A model generated the notes under the pieces. It was given only the letters and a program-made list of their open reading frames with translations, did no database searches and had not been told where the DNA came from. Position numbers and translations under genes: made by a program. 15,972 nucleotides of DNA from Verrucomicrobia bacterium UBA1263 (lineage in GTDB: Bacteria > Verrucomicrobiota > Verrucomicrobiia > Limisphaerales > UBA1412): the NCBI GenBank assembly GCA_002308515.1, contig DBVN01000052.1, positions 1 through 15,972 on the forward strand, written 5' to 3'. Positions 7,008 through 14,088 of the stretch are shown piece after piece. Each line of letters starts with the position of its first letter. The stretch's first letter is position 1.

Positions 7008-7949
7008 ATGAATAATTTATCTATGAAAAACAACACCATTGTAACGATTGGAGACGCTAACTATCTCTGGGGTCTTTTTCTATTAGCTGCATCCATACGC
7101 AAATCCGGCATGGATGAGCCCATTCTTGTGGGGACACAAAAATTTGATGATCGCTGTTATCGCATCCTCAAACAATTTGGGAATATTGAATTTACTTCAC
7201 TGGATCATGCTGAGAGATCGCTTACCTGCTACAAAGCAGAAGTCATGCTCAAAGCCGACACCGAATATGTTACATGGATCGATTCTGATGGTCTCTTTAC
7301 AGGCAACTGCTCAGAACTTTTACCACCTCCAAATGAAAATCAAATTCATATATGGAAAAGAGTTAAACAAGATATGGCGTATGCTTTTCCTCCTCCATTT
7401 GATTTGCATGAAATCTTACCCCAATGGAAAAAAGATGTTGAAACTCTTTCGGGAAAAACTGGAGCAGCTGTTCCTGCCGTTGAAGATTTCTGCAGTTGCA
7501 GCGCGTGTTCAATGAGCATTGCAAGGAAACAAGATGATTTCTTGCGTTTGTGGAATGCTATGATGATGACCCATCTGCCCAAAGTGAACATCGGAGTAGT
7601 TGATAAAACTCTTCGTTGTTATCATCAATTGGATGAAAGTTGTCTGAATGCTTGTCTTCTTTTCGCTCCCAACGCGCCCAAGATAACAGAAACCTATCAG
7701 CTTGATAAAGACCGTAGTCGTCTTTTTGTGCATTTCTATGGCCGTCCAAAACCCTGGATCGGATGGATACCTTCCTCTGTTCGTCATTTTGATGCCACTG
7801 TTTCGATCGTGGAATGGGCAATTTCTGAGAAACTGGAACTTCCTTCCGCGGTACCCTATTCGCTTGTGAGGAGCCATAAAACAATTTGCACTCTTGGAGC
7901 GCGGCCTTATGAATTATGGCATAAAATCAAACGCCGCCTTAAATTTTAA
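7008..7949 (+). CDS. GT8-like glycosyltransferase
   Basis: A 313-residue predicted GT-A glycosyltransferase. The N-terminus (TIGDANYLWGLFLLAASIRKSG) fits the first Rossmann unit of GT8-type enzymes. CYKAEVML (74-81) is the conserved Lys helix. VTWIDSDGLF (88-97) carries the DXD motif Asp92-Ser93-Asp94. HFYGRPKPW (242-250) matches the GT8 C-terminal H-x-x-G-x-x-KPW motif that binds the nucleotide diphosphate. An unusual Cys cluster FCSCSACS occurs at 161-168. Two possible starts lie 15 bases apart (7008 and 7023). It is the last gene of the flippase/glycosyltransferase cluster, 79 bp after GT32, and is closer to normal base composition than GT32. Assignment to GT8 rather than another GT-A family is by motif pattern only; donor sugar unknown. 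Confidence 0.75.
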   Translation: MNNLSMKNNTIVTIGDANYLWGLFLLAASIRKSGMDEPILVGTQKFDDRCYRILKQFGNIEFTSLDHAERSLTCYKAEVMLKADTEYVTWIDSDGLFTGNCSELLPPPNENQIHIWKRVKQDMAYAFPPPFDLHEILPQWKKDVETLSGKTGAAVPAVEDFCSCSACSMSIARKQDDFLRLWNAMMMTHLPKVNIGVVDKTLRCYHQLDESCLNACLLFAPNAPKITETYQLDKDRSRLFVHFYGRPKPWIGWIPSSVRHFDATVSIVEWAISEKLELPSAVPYSLVRSHKTICTLGARPYELWHKIKRRLKF

Positions 7950-7952
7950 ATG

Positions 7953-7974
7953 CAAAATTGGTATAACGATTTTG
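7953..7974 (+). terminator. Short hairpin with CAAAATYG/CGATTTTG arms
   Basis: Eight pairs (7953-7960 with 7967-7974, one U-G wobble in the plus sense) enclose a 6-nt loop, 4 bp after the GT8 stop. The arm sequences are those of the hairpin elements at 1211 and 15292, without their inner stem. It is likely part of the cluster's termination region together with the next hairpin. Confidence 0.5.
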
Positions 7975-7979
7975 GATTA

Positions 7980-8014
7980 AAAAATGGAGAATGATTCGTT
8001 CATTCTCCATTTTT
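7980..8014. terminator. Bidirectional intrinsic terminator between GT8 and purH
   Basis: A perfect 15-bp stem (7980-7994 with 8000-8014) and a TTCGT loop. It begins with AAAAA and ends with TTTTT, so it can end transcripts from both sides. The two flanking genes converge here, which is exactly where such a terminator is expected. Confidence 0.92.
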
Positions 8015-8041
8015 GTTTCATCCTTTAGATGAGATAACACC

Positions 8042-9595
8042 CTAATGTCTGAAATGTCTCACTGAGGTGAAGACCATGGCCATGTTGCGCTCGTTGGCGG
8101 CGGCGATGACTTCTTCGTCGCGCACAGAACCGCCGGGCTGGATGGCTGCGGTCGCTCCGGCTTCGGCGGCGGCGATCAGACCGTCCGCAAACGGGAAGAA
8201 CGCGTCACTGCAGACCACACTCCCCTTCAGTGAAAGTCCGGCCTGGCCGGCTTTCCACACGGCAATGCGGCTGGAATCCACACGGCTCATTTGTCCTGCG
8301 CCGATACCCAGAGTCCGATCCGCCGAGGTATAAACAATCGCGTTGGACTTCACATTCTTAACGACTTTCCATCCGAAGAGCATGGCACGCCATTCGTCTT
8401 CGGTCGGCTGGCGCCGGGTCACCACTTTCAGGTCGCCCCGCTCCACTTCTATCAGGTCGCGTTCCTGCACCAGATAGGAGTCCGCGCCCACACTGCGGAT
8501 ATCAATGGGGTTGGAGCAGCGGACGCACTTAAGCACCTGCAGGAGACGCAGGTTCTTCTTCTTGGTCAGGATATCCAGCGCTTCCGGAGTAAATCCCGGC
8601 GCTATGATCACCTCGCTGAAGATGCCGGCGATCGCTTCCGCGCACGCCGCGTCCATCGGCTTATTCACCGCGATGATGCCGCCGAACGGAGCCTGATTAT
8701 CGGTCGCGTAGGCTTTGTCCCATGCCTCTTTCAGTGTAGCACCCTGTCCCAGTCCACAGGGGTTGGTGTGTTTCAAAATAGCCAGTGTCGGTCCCTCGTT
8801 GCGGAATTCGCTGATGAGGAAGGTGGCCGCTGTCAGGTCGAGGATGTTATTATATGAAAGCGCTTTGCCGTGCAGCTGTTTGTAGTATTCATCAAACTTG
8901 CCGTACAGAGCAGCCTTCTGATGCGGGTTCTCGCCATAGCGCAGGGGCTGGACCATCGGCTCGGACAATCCGAAATGCGCGGGCAGCTCCGGAGCCTGAT
9001 CTTTCTCGAACTCGCCGCTCAGGTATTTGGTGATAGCGTTGTCATATTCTGAGGTGCGCGCGTACACCTTGGCCGCCAGCTTGCGCCGCAGTTCCAGGGT
9101 CGTCTCACCGGTCTTCTGGATCTGATCGGCCACGATCTCATAGTCCAGAGGATCCACCACCACGGTCACGCTCTGATGATTCTTGGCCGCGCTGCGCAGC
9201 ATGGAAGGCCCGCCGATATCGATATTCTCGATCGCCTCGGCCAGAGTGACATTCGGTTTGGCGATCGTCTGCTCAAAGGGGTAAAGATTCACCACCACCA
9301 GGTCGATCGGGGGAATCTCGTGCTGTTTGACAGTCGCCTCGTGCTTTTCATTCCCGCGGATATAGAGCAAACCTCCGTGAACTTTGGGGTGCAGTGTTTT
9401 CACACGCCCGTCCAACATTTCCGGGAAACCGGTATAATCTCCCAGCTCTATCACAGAGATCCCGTTTTCCCGAAGGATCTTAGCTGTGCCGCCGGTGGAG
9501 ATGATCTCCACTCCTGCTGAAGCCAGGATATTCGCGAAAGGAATCAAACCTGTCTTGTTGAAAACTGAAATAAGCGCTCTTTGTATCTTGCTCAT
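8042..9595 (-). CDS. purH: Bifunctional AICAR transformylase / IMP cyclohydrolase
   Basis: Catalyses the last two steps of IMP synthesis: formylation of AICAR with 10-formyl-THF, then ring closure. The 517-residue length is normal. The N-terminal cyclohydrolase domain shows STGGTAKIL (33-41), LDGRVKTLHPKVHGG (61-75) and ENIDIGGPSMLRSAAKN (123-139). The transformylase domain shows LRYGENPHQKAALYG (218-232), the catalytic Lys-His pair at 275-276 in ILKHTNPCG, SNAIVY, GAGQMSRVDS and the terminal MVFTSVRHFRH. All key segments are intact. The start ATG is preceded by AAAAGAG only. The gene is monocistronic as far as can be seen: it converges with the glycan cluster at a terminator and is 142 bp from the next minus-strand gene upstream. 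A small hairpin at 9620-9635 lies in its 5' leader. Confidence 0.97.
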   Translation of the reverse strand: MSKIQRALISVFNKTGLIPFANILASAGVEIISTGGTAKILRENGISVIELGDYTGFPEMLDGRVKTLHPKVHGGLLYIRGNEKHEATVKQHEIPPIDLVVVNLYPFEQTIAKPNVTLAEAIENIDIGGPSMLRSAAKNHQSVTVVVDPLDYEIVADQIQKTGETTLELRRKLAAKVYARTSEYDNAITKYLSGEFEKDQAPELPAHFGLSEPMVQPLRYGENPHQKAALYGKFDEYYKQLHGKALSYNNILDLTAATFLISEFRNEGPTLAILKHTNPCGLGQGATLKEAWDKAYATDNQAPFGGIIAVNKPMDAACAEAIAGIFSEVIIAPGFTPEALDILTKKKNLRLLQVLKCVRCSNPIDIRSVGADSYLVQERDLIEVERGDLKVVTRRQPTEDEWRAMLFGWKVVKNVKSNAIVYTSADRTLGIGAGQMSRVDSSRIAVWKAGQAGLSLKGSVVCSDAFFPFADGLIAAAEAGATAAIQPGGSVRDEEVIAAANERNMAMVFTSVRHFRH

Positions 9596-9619
9596 AGACT
9601 CTTTTGGTGATTTTCAAGC

Positions 9620-9635
9620 GAGTATGGAAATACTC
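9620..9635 (-). promoter_or_regulatory. Small hairpin in the purH 5' leader
   Basis: A perfect 6-bp inverted repeat (GAGTAT/ATACTC) with a 4-nt loop, 24 bp upstream of the purH start. It would form in the leader RNA, or it could be a protein-binding site. It does not resemble a purine riboswitch. Function unknown. Confidence 0.3.
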
Positions 9636-9737
9636 TTTCGGGAAAGCCTCTTTCCTCTCAACACGAGTTCCGATCCCCGCCGGCACACAGCGTACAATAG
9701 ACCCACCTTCTCTGCAACTCTTTTAGATGCTCCGCCC

Positions 9738-10259
9738 TCAGAACGATCCCGAAACATCAAAATAGAAATTCATCGTCTCCCCGCCGAATTTGTCCGTGGT
9801 GGAAACCACATCATACCACTTGCCCTCTTTCCGCCTCATCAGGATGCTGTGCATAACAAAATGCTGATCGGGATAATGATTCTGTATCCAGCGGATCTCC
9901 GTTTTCTGCCGATGCCATAGGTCCAACCGTTCCGGGATCACAACCGCCGTCTGGATCGAACGTCCATCCGGCCCGGCGGCGTTCACCTCCAGATCATCCA
10001 GACCGTCCGCGCGGACATGATCCGGATCACGGGGATTGAGTTCCCGTCCTTCCACCTTGGCCAAGACTCGCGCAAACTCTCCGGACATGATATTTGTCAG
10101 ATCATCATAAACCTCTCCCTCTGTTTCGGTTGTCGCCGCAGATACCGGCACGGGACTCGACTGCCTGGTACTGGAGCATCCGGCCAGCAGGATCATCCCG
10201 AACAAGATGACGTATGTTTTTCCTAAAGAACAAAATATGTTTTTTTCAGATATTTTCAT
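9738..10259 (-). CDS. Predicted lipoprotein of unknown function
   Basis: A 173-residue lipoprotein: residues 1-27 form a signal peptide ending in a clear lipobox LLAGC, followed by SSTRQSS, so Cys28 should be lipidated. The mature part contains a mixed alpha/beta stretch, with EGEVYDDLTNIMSGEFARVL (48-67) and then charged beta-like segments, including WIQNHYPDQHFVMHSILMRRKEGKWYDVV. No catalytic motif is recognisable. The protein could be a small periplasmic or outer-membrane-anchored accessory factor. It lies 142 bp upstream of purH on the same strand and is divergent from another small lipoprotein gene only 40 bp away. Base composition resembles its core neighbours. Confidence 0.8.
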   Translation of the reverse strand: MKISEKNIFCSLGKTYVILFGMILLAGCSSTRQSSPVPVSAATTETEGEVYDDLTNIMSGEFARVLAKVEGRELNPRDPDHVRADGLDDLEVNAAGPDGRSIQTAVVIPERLDLWHRQKTEIRWIQNHYPDQHFVMHSILMRRKEGKWYDVVSTTDKFGGETMNFYFDVSGSF

Positions 10260-10299
10260 AATTGAATATGCCTGACGGTTTTAGCGTCAAACATAGTGC

Positions 10300-10701
10300 A
10301 TGAGAGTTGTGCTTTTGATTGCGTTGTTTGCTTTTCTCAGTCTGACCAGCGGATGTCAGACTAATTCTGCTCCTGATGATGCCAGTATTAAATCTTTTTT
10401 TGAGCAACACGAAAAAGAAAAACAAGCTTTTAAGAATAGAATGAAAGAAAGCGATGCGCGGGTCGAATCTTTTGTGAAACAAGTTGATATTGAAAATGCT
10501 CCATTTTATAAAGCTAAAGCGGAATATGAAGAATGGTATGGTTCTTTGAATGTTTCTAAACAGCGCGCTGTTGACTCTCTTCTTGAACAAAAATTGATTC
10601 ATCGTCGCAACATACAAGGTCCTAATGGTGTTGGTGTTTACGATGTCTGGCATGATCGTTTTGAGATAATGGCTGAATATAAAGAGTTTTTCAGTCATTG
10701 A
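10300..10701 (+). CDS. Small AT-rich predicted lipoprotein, unknown function
   Basis: A 133-residue protein starting MRVVLLIALFAFLSLTSGC, a compact signal peptide with lipobox LTSGC; Cys19 should be lipidated. The mature part is short, highly charged and helical (many Lys, Glu, Asp; FFEQHEKEKQAFKNRMKES at about 34-52), then KAEYEEWYGSL and a C-terminal VYDVWHDRFEIM segment. I recognise no family. The codon use is markedly more A/T-ending than in the flanking hemW and lipoprotein genes, and it is the only plus-strand gene among the minus-strand core genes, so it may be a later insertion. No Shine-Dalgarno is visible. It converges with hemW, whose stop is 25 bp away. Confidence 0.72.
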   Translation: MRVVLLIALFAFLSLTSGCQTNSAPDDASIKSFFEQHEKEKQAFKNRMKESDARVESFVKQVDIENAPFYKAKAEYEEWYGSLNVSKQRAVDSLLEQKLIHRRNIQGPNGVGVYDVWHDRFEIMAEYKEFFSH

Positions 10702-10726
10702 CTTCTCCCCCTTCTGTCGTTTTCAA

Positions 10727-11956
10727 TCATGGATCTCTCTCCTCCAGTGTGATAAACTCCTCCGCGGCCAGATCGGCAAAGCGTGATCCCTTGCGGCTCA
10801 ATCGGAAGCCTCCCTCAAAAAACTCACCGTCTCCCCGGCGGCAGATCCGTTCCATTTCCTCCGGCCAATGCTCTTCCAGACGGAAACCGGTCGCCTGATA
10901 GAATTCATCGAACCTCCAGCCGCGGCTCATCCTCAGCCCTACTCCGGCGATCTCACCGGCCCGCGCCAAGGGAGAAATCTGATCCACTTCCCAGCCGTCC
11001 CAGCGGAGCCCGTCCTCCTTCGGCTGTGTCGCACAAATCGAACGGGAATAATCCGTTAGATCGCGGGGATGGCTGTAGCGCACACCGTCCAGCAAACCGC
11101 ACGCCGCGGGACCCGCTCCATAGTAATCGGCTCCCCGCCAGTAGGCTGTATTGTGCGCGCACTCGCGTCCCGGCCGGGCAAAATTGGAAATCTCATACCG
11201 GGCCAGACCTTCCCGCTCCAACCGCTCCAAAAGCGTGTCATACATCCGGCAGCTGAGCGCTTCATCCGGCCGGAATCCGGTCCGGCGCGCCCACGCGGTC
11301 AGGGGTGTTCCCTCTTCGTAAGTCATTTCGTAGCAGGAAAGATGCTCGCTCCGCAAGGCGATCAGCGCCTCCAGCGTCGTGTTCAAATCGTCCAGAGTCT
11401 GCCCCGGCACGGCAAAAATGATGTCCAGACTGATATGCCCGAATCCCTCCGAGCGCAGCAGATCATAAGTCTCCGTCACCTGCGCGGCTGTATGGATACG
11501 ACCTAACTGCCTGAGGATGTCATCATTGAACGACTGCGCTCCCAATGAGACCCGGCTGACACCGCCTTCTTTGAAGATACGGGCCTTATCCCGATCTACC
11601 GTCGCGGGGTTCATTTCCACAGAAAACTCCTCCAGCCGTGAAAGATCCAGTTCCCGCACCAGCCGCATCAGCCGTTCCAGACCGCTCTTGCTGAGACAGG
11701 AAGGTGTCCCGCCGCCAATAAAAATCGTGCGGGGCCGCAGTCGGGATCTGACCGAGTGGAGTTCTTTCTCCAACGCATCCAGATAGATCTGTTCGGCTTC
11801 GGGCGTGATCGGCCGGCTGGCAAACGCGCAGTACACGCACTTCCTCACACAAAACGGCACATGGATATACAGGTGCGCGACCGGCGGCCGCTCCTGCCCT
11901 AAAACAAAGAGAGGAGAACCTCCCGTCCGGAACGCGCTCCTCTCTTTCATATCCAT
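10727..11956 (-). CDS. hemW: HemW-like radical SAM protein (heme chaperone, formerly 'HemN-like')
   Basis: A radical SAM enzyme relative that binds heme and delivers it to haemoproteins. With the start at 11956 it has 409 residues, close to the family norm. The cluster-binding motif CVRKCVYC (Cys36, 40, 43) is followed by AF rather than x-C; this C-x3-C-x2-C-x-F form marks HemW and not true coproporphyrinogen dehydrogenase HemN, which has a fourth Cys. FIGGGTPSCL, GAQSFNDDILRQLGRIH, LDIIFAVPGQT and YEISNFARPGRECAHNTAYW are all family segments. The frame could also open at 12019, but that overlaps the 3' end of the upstream gene by 46 bp and adds residues with no family counterpart; the 11956 start leaves a 17-bp gap and suggests one transcript with surA. 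No strong Shine-Dalgarno at either. Confidence 0.93.
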   Translation of the reverse strand: MDMKERSAFRTGGSPLFVLGQERPPVAHLYIHVPFCVRKCVYCAFASRPITPEAEQIYLDALEKELHSVRSRLRPRTIFIGGGTPSCLSKSGLERLMRLVRELDLSRLEEFSVEMNPATVDRDKARIFKEGGVSRVSLGAQSFNDDILRQLGRIHTAAQVTETYDLLRSEGFGHISLDIIFAVPGQTLDDLNTTLEALIALRSEHLSCYEMTYEEGTPLTAWARRTGFRPDEALSCRMYDTLLERLEREGLARYEISNFARPGRECAHNTAYWRGADYYGAGPAACGLLDGVRYSHPRDLTDYSRSICATQPKEDGLRWDGWEVDQISPLARAGEIAGVGLRMSRGWRFDEFYQATGFRLEEHWPEEMERICRRGDGEFFEGGFRLSRKGSRFADLAAEEFITLEERDP

Positions 11957-11973
11957 TCTAAGTGATCGCCGTT

Positions 11974-12936
11974 TTAGTAATAACGGACTAAGTACTTCTT
12001 TTTCAAACGGTCGATCCATTCCTTTTTCAGTTTGGCCCGCATCTGCGTCTTGATTTCGGATTCGATCGCGTCGCGAACTTCCTCGATATTGCGGATATGA
12101 GCCGGGCGCAGATCCTCCAGCTTGATGATCCAGACGGCGGTATCCGTCTCCACCAGATCGCTGACTTCACCCGGTTTCATCGAAAAGGTTTTATCTGCCA
12201 ATTCCTTCTGCATATCCATACGGTCACGCCATTCCAAGTGCGCGTCCTTGCGGCCTTTGATGGCCTGATCCTCCGAATAGAGCGACACCATCTCATCAAA
12301 AGCGGCACCGCCCCGGATCTGTTTCAAAATTTCCTGTCCCATCTCGCGGGTCGCCTCCGGATGCTCTTTGTCCTTCAGCAGCATGATCGTGCGGATACGG
12401 GCCTGATCTTCCACTTTGAAAGAATCCTGATGCTCATTATAATAATTCACGATCATCTGCGGTGAAACGATCGTAACCGAATTGACATACTTGCCCGTCA
12501 TAGCCTGCAAAATCACCTCATCCCGCACATGATTATAGTAATCATCATAAGTCAAAGACTGGGATTTGAGCGTCCTGATCATCGTCAGGCGATCCCCGTA
12601 ACGCTCGCGGATGCGGCGCTTGACCTCCTTTTCCACATAATTCTCCGGCAGCACCAACTTGGAATCTTTAAACTCCTGCAAAATAAGCTCCTGCTCCACC
12701 AGCGAATCGATCGCCTCGCGGCGCAGATCCATGGCGCGCTTGTTCAGCTCCTCCGGCTTATTAGCGTACTGCGAGTACAGCATTTCCACAGAAGGCAGCA
12801 CCCGCTCATCAATATCACGAGCCGTGATCACATTGGTATGAACAACGACTGCCACCGCGTCAGAAAGACGGACTTCCGCCGCGGTCTGAAAGACCAGCGA
12901 CGCGAAACAAACCAGAACTGCAAGAAGTTTACTCAC
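11974..12936 (-). CDS. SurA/PrsA-type periplasmic peptidyl-prolyl isomerase
   Basis: A 320-residue exported foldase. The start is a GTG; residues 1-20 are a signal peptide ending QTAA before EVRLSD. Residues ~24-150 form the helical SurA N-terminal chaperone domain (AVVVHTNVITARDID is its opening strand-helix). Residues ~177-276 are one parvulin (PPIC) domain, with ARIRTIMLL, the GAAFDEMVSLYSED helix, FSMKPGEVSDLVET and AVWIIKLEDLRPA. A C-terminal helix contributes back to the chaperone module. Unlike E. coli SurA it has one parvulin domain, not two, as in many short SurA homologues. It should act in the periplasm on outer-membrane proteins such as the porin encoded nearby. It is followed by hemW with 17 bp between them and is divergent from the lipoprotein at 13044. 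Confidence 0.9.
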   Translation of the reverse strand: MSKLLAVLVCFASLVFQTAAEVRLSDAVAVVVHTNVITARDIDERVLPSVEMLYSQYANKPEELNKRAMDLRREAIDSLVEQELILQEFKDSKLVLPENYVEKEVKRRIRERYGDRLTMIRTLKSQSLTYDDYYNHVRDEVILQAMTGKYVNSVTIVSPQMIVNYYNEHQDSFKVEDQARIRTIMLLKDKEHPEATREMGQEILKQIRGGAAFDEMVSLYSEDQAIKGRKDAHLEWRDRMDMQKELADKTFSMKPGEVSDLVETDTAVWIIKLEDLRPAHIRNIEEVRDAIESEIKTQMRAKLKKEWIDRLKKKYLVRYY

Positions 12937-12998
12937 AACGCTTCACACTCTACCCCATGACCACGCGCCAAGTCAAGCGCATTCAAATCGCTTCCGGC

Positions 12999-13026
12999 TT
13001 GATTTTTAACCCGTTCCGCGTAGAAT
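12999..13026 (+). promoter_or_regulatory. Predicted promoter of the lipoprotein gene at 13044
   Basis: TTGATT (12999-13004) and TAGAAT (13021-13026) are separated by 16 bp. Transcription would begin near 13033, only about 11 nt before the ATG at 13044. This supports that start over an upstream in-frame ATG at 12957. Confidence 0.45.
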
Positions 13027-13043
13027 CAAAAGGCAGTTCGGTG

Positions 13044-13862
13044 ATGAAATACTCCTGGATAACCGCGTGGGCTCTGCCCTTGATCTTCGCTCTGACATTC
13101 GATCTGTCTCAGAGCGGATGCGGTTCTGTCCCCAAAGATCCTCCTCCTTCTCCGATCAAGACCTCTCAGGCTCCGGCGGAAACCGATGGTGAAGAAGCCA
13201 TCCCGCCCTTGAATACCGCGCAAAACACGGAGTCGCTTATCATTTGGGGTGAAGATGGTGTCCCCGTCCTGAATGAAAACGCCCTGGCCGAGAACACCGC
13301 TCAAAAAGAAAAGGAACAGGAAGAACCCCAGGCCGACCGCAAAAAGCAGAAACGCAAAAAAAAGACGGATGAACCCGAAAAAATATCGGGACTGACCGGT
13401 ACGGATAATAAAAACATCTCCTTTGTCGTTCGCACAAATCTGCCTATCGCCAAAGCCTCTACCAAAACACGGATGCAGGAGCTCTATGAATTCACCTCAC
13501 GGGTGAACAAAAAGCGTAATCTGCCCGCCATTCCCGACATGGCCGTCACTAATACCCAGGAGAACCTCCCCCTGTTCAGCGAAGAGGAACTGACCGCCAT
13601 CAACGATCTGAACGGCTCCGTGCGGCTGATGACCTCCTTTGAAACCAAGATCCGCCTGGTCAATGACAACCTGCGGTTCATTGTCCTGGATTATTCTTAC
13701 GAGCCAATGCCGCCGCTGGAGACCCGTCTGACCGTCTATCGCAACGGGGAGCGTATCGGCATGGTCAAGGTCACCGGTCCCGTCATGAACGGCTCTACCG
13801 TGGCCATCATCGTTGAAGGTGAACCGCAAGTGGGAGATACCGTTCTGAGAGAGACCTGGTAG
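13044..13862 (+). CDS. Lipoprotein with charged linker and C-terminal beta domain, unknown function
   Basis: A 272-residue predicted lipoprotein. The frame is open back to 12957, but the ATG at 13044 gives a proper signal peptide (MKYSWITAWALPLIFALTF) with lipobox SQSGC and fits the promoter just upstream. After a Pro-rich stretch (KDPPPSPIKT), residues ~80-115 form a low-complexity Lys/Glu linker (EKEQEE, KKQKRKKKTD). The C-terminal part, from about residue 210, is a beta-rich module with DNLRFIVLDYSYEP, RLTVYRNGERIGMVKVTGP and EGEPQVGDTVLRE. A similar 'vyRdG...vG...V...GD.V' module recurs in Verrucomicrobiota and Lentisphaerota lipoproteins from memory, where its role is unknown. It is divergent from surA with about 107 bp between starts, so it may share control with outer-membrane assembly functions. 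Confidence 0.78.
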   Translation: MKYSWITAWALPLIFALTFDLSQSGCGSVPKDPPPSPIKTSQAPAETDGEEAIPPLNTAQNTESLIIWGEDGVPVLNENALAENTAQKEKEQEEPQADRKKQKRKKKTDEPEKISGLTGTDNKNISFVVRTNLPIAKASTKTRMQELYEFTSRVNKKRNLPAIPDMAVTNTQENLPLFSEEELTAINDLNGSVRLMTSFETKIRLVNDNLRFIVLDYSYEPMPPLETRLTVYRNGERIGMVKVTGPVMNGSTVAIIVEGEPQVGDTVLRETW

Positions 13863-13916
13863 TCACACGGTAAATCTCAAAAATTGTTTTTTTCCTCATT
13901 TTCAAACAGTTACATT

Positions 13917-13985
13917 TTAAAAAAAATTTGTGTCTTTTTATAACATATTGATTTTCAAAATGTTAAATTGTTAAAAAAAATCTTG
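13917..13985 (+). promoter_or_regulatory. Phased A-tract region upstream of porin promoter
   Basis: The whole 13863-14010 stretch is extremely AT-rich. Two copies of a TTAAAAAAAAT tract, each with eight As and followed by TTG or CTTG, start at 13917 and 13971, 54 bp apart (about five helical turns). Such tracts bend DNA and can act as UP elements for RNA polymerase. This would suit a strongly expressed porin; the function is inferred. Confidence 0.4.
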
Positions 13986-14010
13986 CATTCTTTTCACAGT
14001 GTACTAAAAT
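13983..14010 (+). promoter_or_regulatory. Predicted porin promoter
   Basis: TTGCAT (13983-13988) and TAAAAT (14005-14010) are separated by 16 bp. The start of transcription would be near 14017, giving a leader of about 70 nt that contains the hairpin at 14028-14065. The boxes resemble those of the promoter before the glycan cluster. Confidence 0.5.
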
Positions 14011-14027
14011 AAAGACGCTATTTAGCG

Positions 14028-14065
14028 GAGCTGGTAGCGCGTTGTGAAAAACACCTGCCCAGCTC
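14028..14065 (+). promoter_or_regulatory. Structured 5' leader hairpin of the porin mRNA
   Basis: An imperfect 38-nt hairpin: 7 bp outer stem GAGCTGG/CCAGCTC (14028-14034 with 14059-14065), a TA bulge, three more pairs (14037-14039 with 14056-14058, one G-U), and a tip GTG-AAAAA-CAC. It begins close to the predicted transcript 5' end, a position where hairpins often stabilise abundant outer-membrane-protein mRNAs. It lies 23 nt before the first ATG. Confidence 0.5.
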
Positions 14066-14088
14066 AACTTTATAAACTTAACTATTAA

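Noticed and set aside
12957..13043. Upstream in-frame ATG extending the lipoprotein by 29 residues
   Set aside because: The extension would place basic residues before the signal peptide and lies upstream of the predicted promoter; start at 13044 preferred.
14031..14046. JUMPstart/ops-like GGTAGCG in the porin leader
   Set aside because: Only seven bases match the ops core, the rest differs, and the site precedes a porin and not a polysaccharide cluster.
14021..14065. tRNA-like D-arm GAGCTGGTAGCGC
   Set aside because: No acceptor stem, anticodon arm or T-arm follows; the segment is explained by the leader hairpin.
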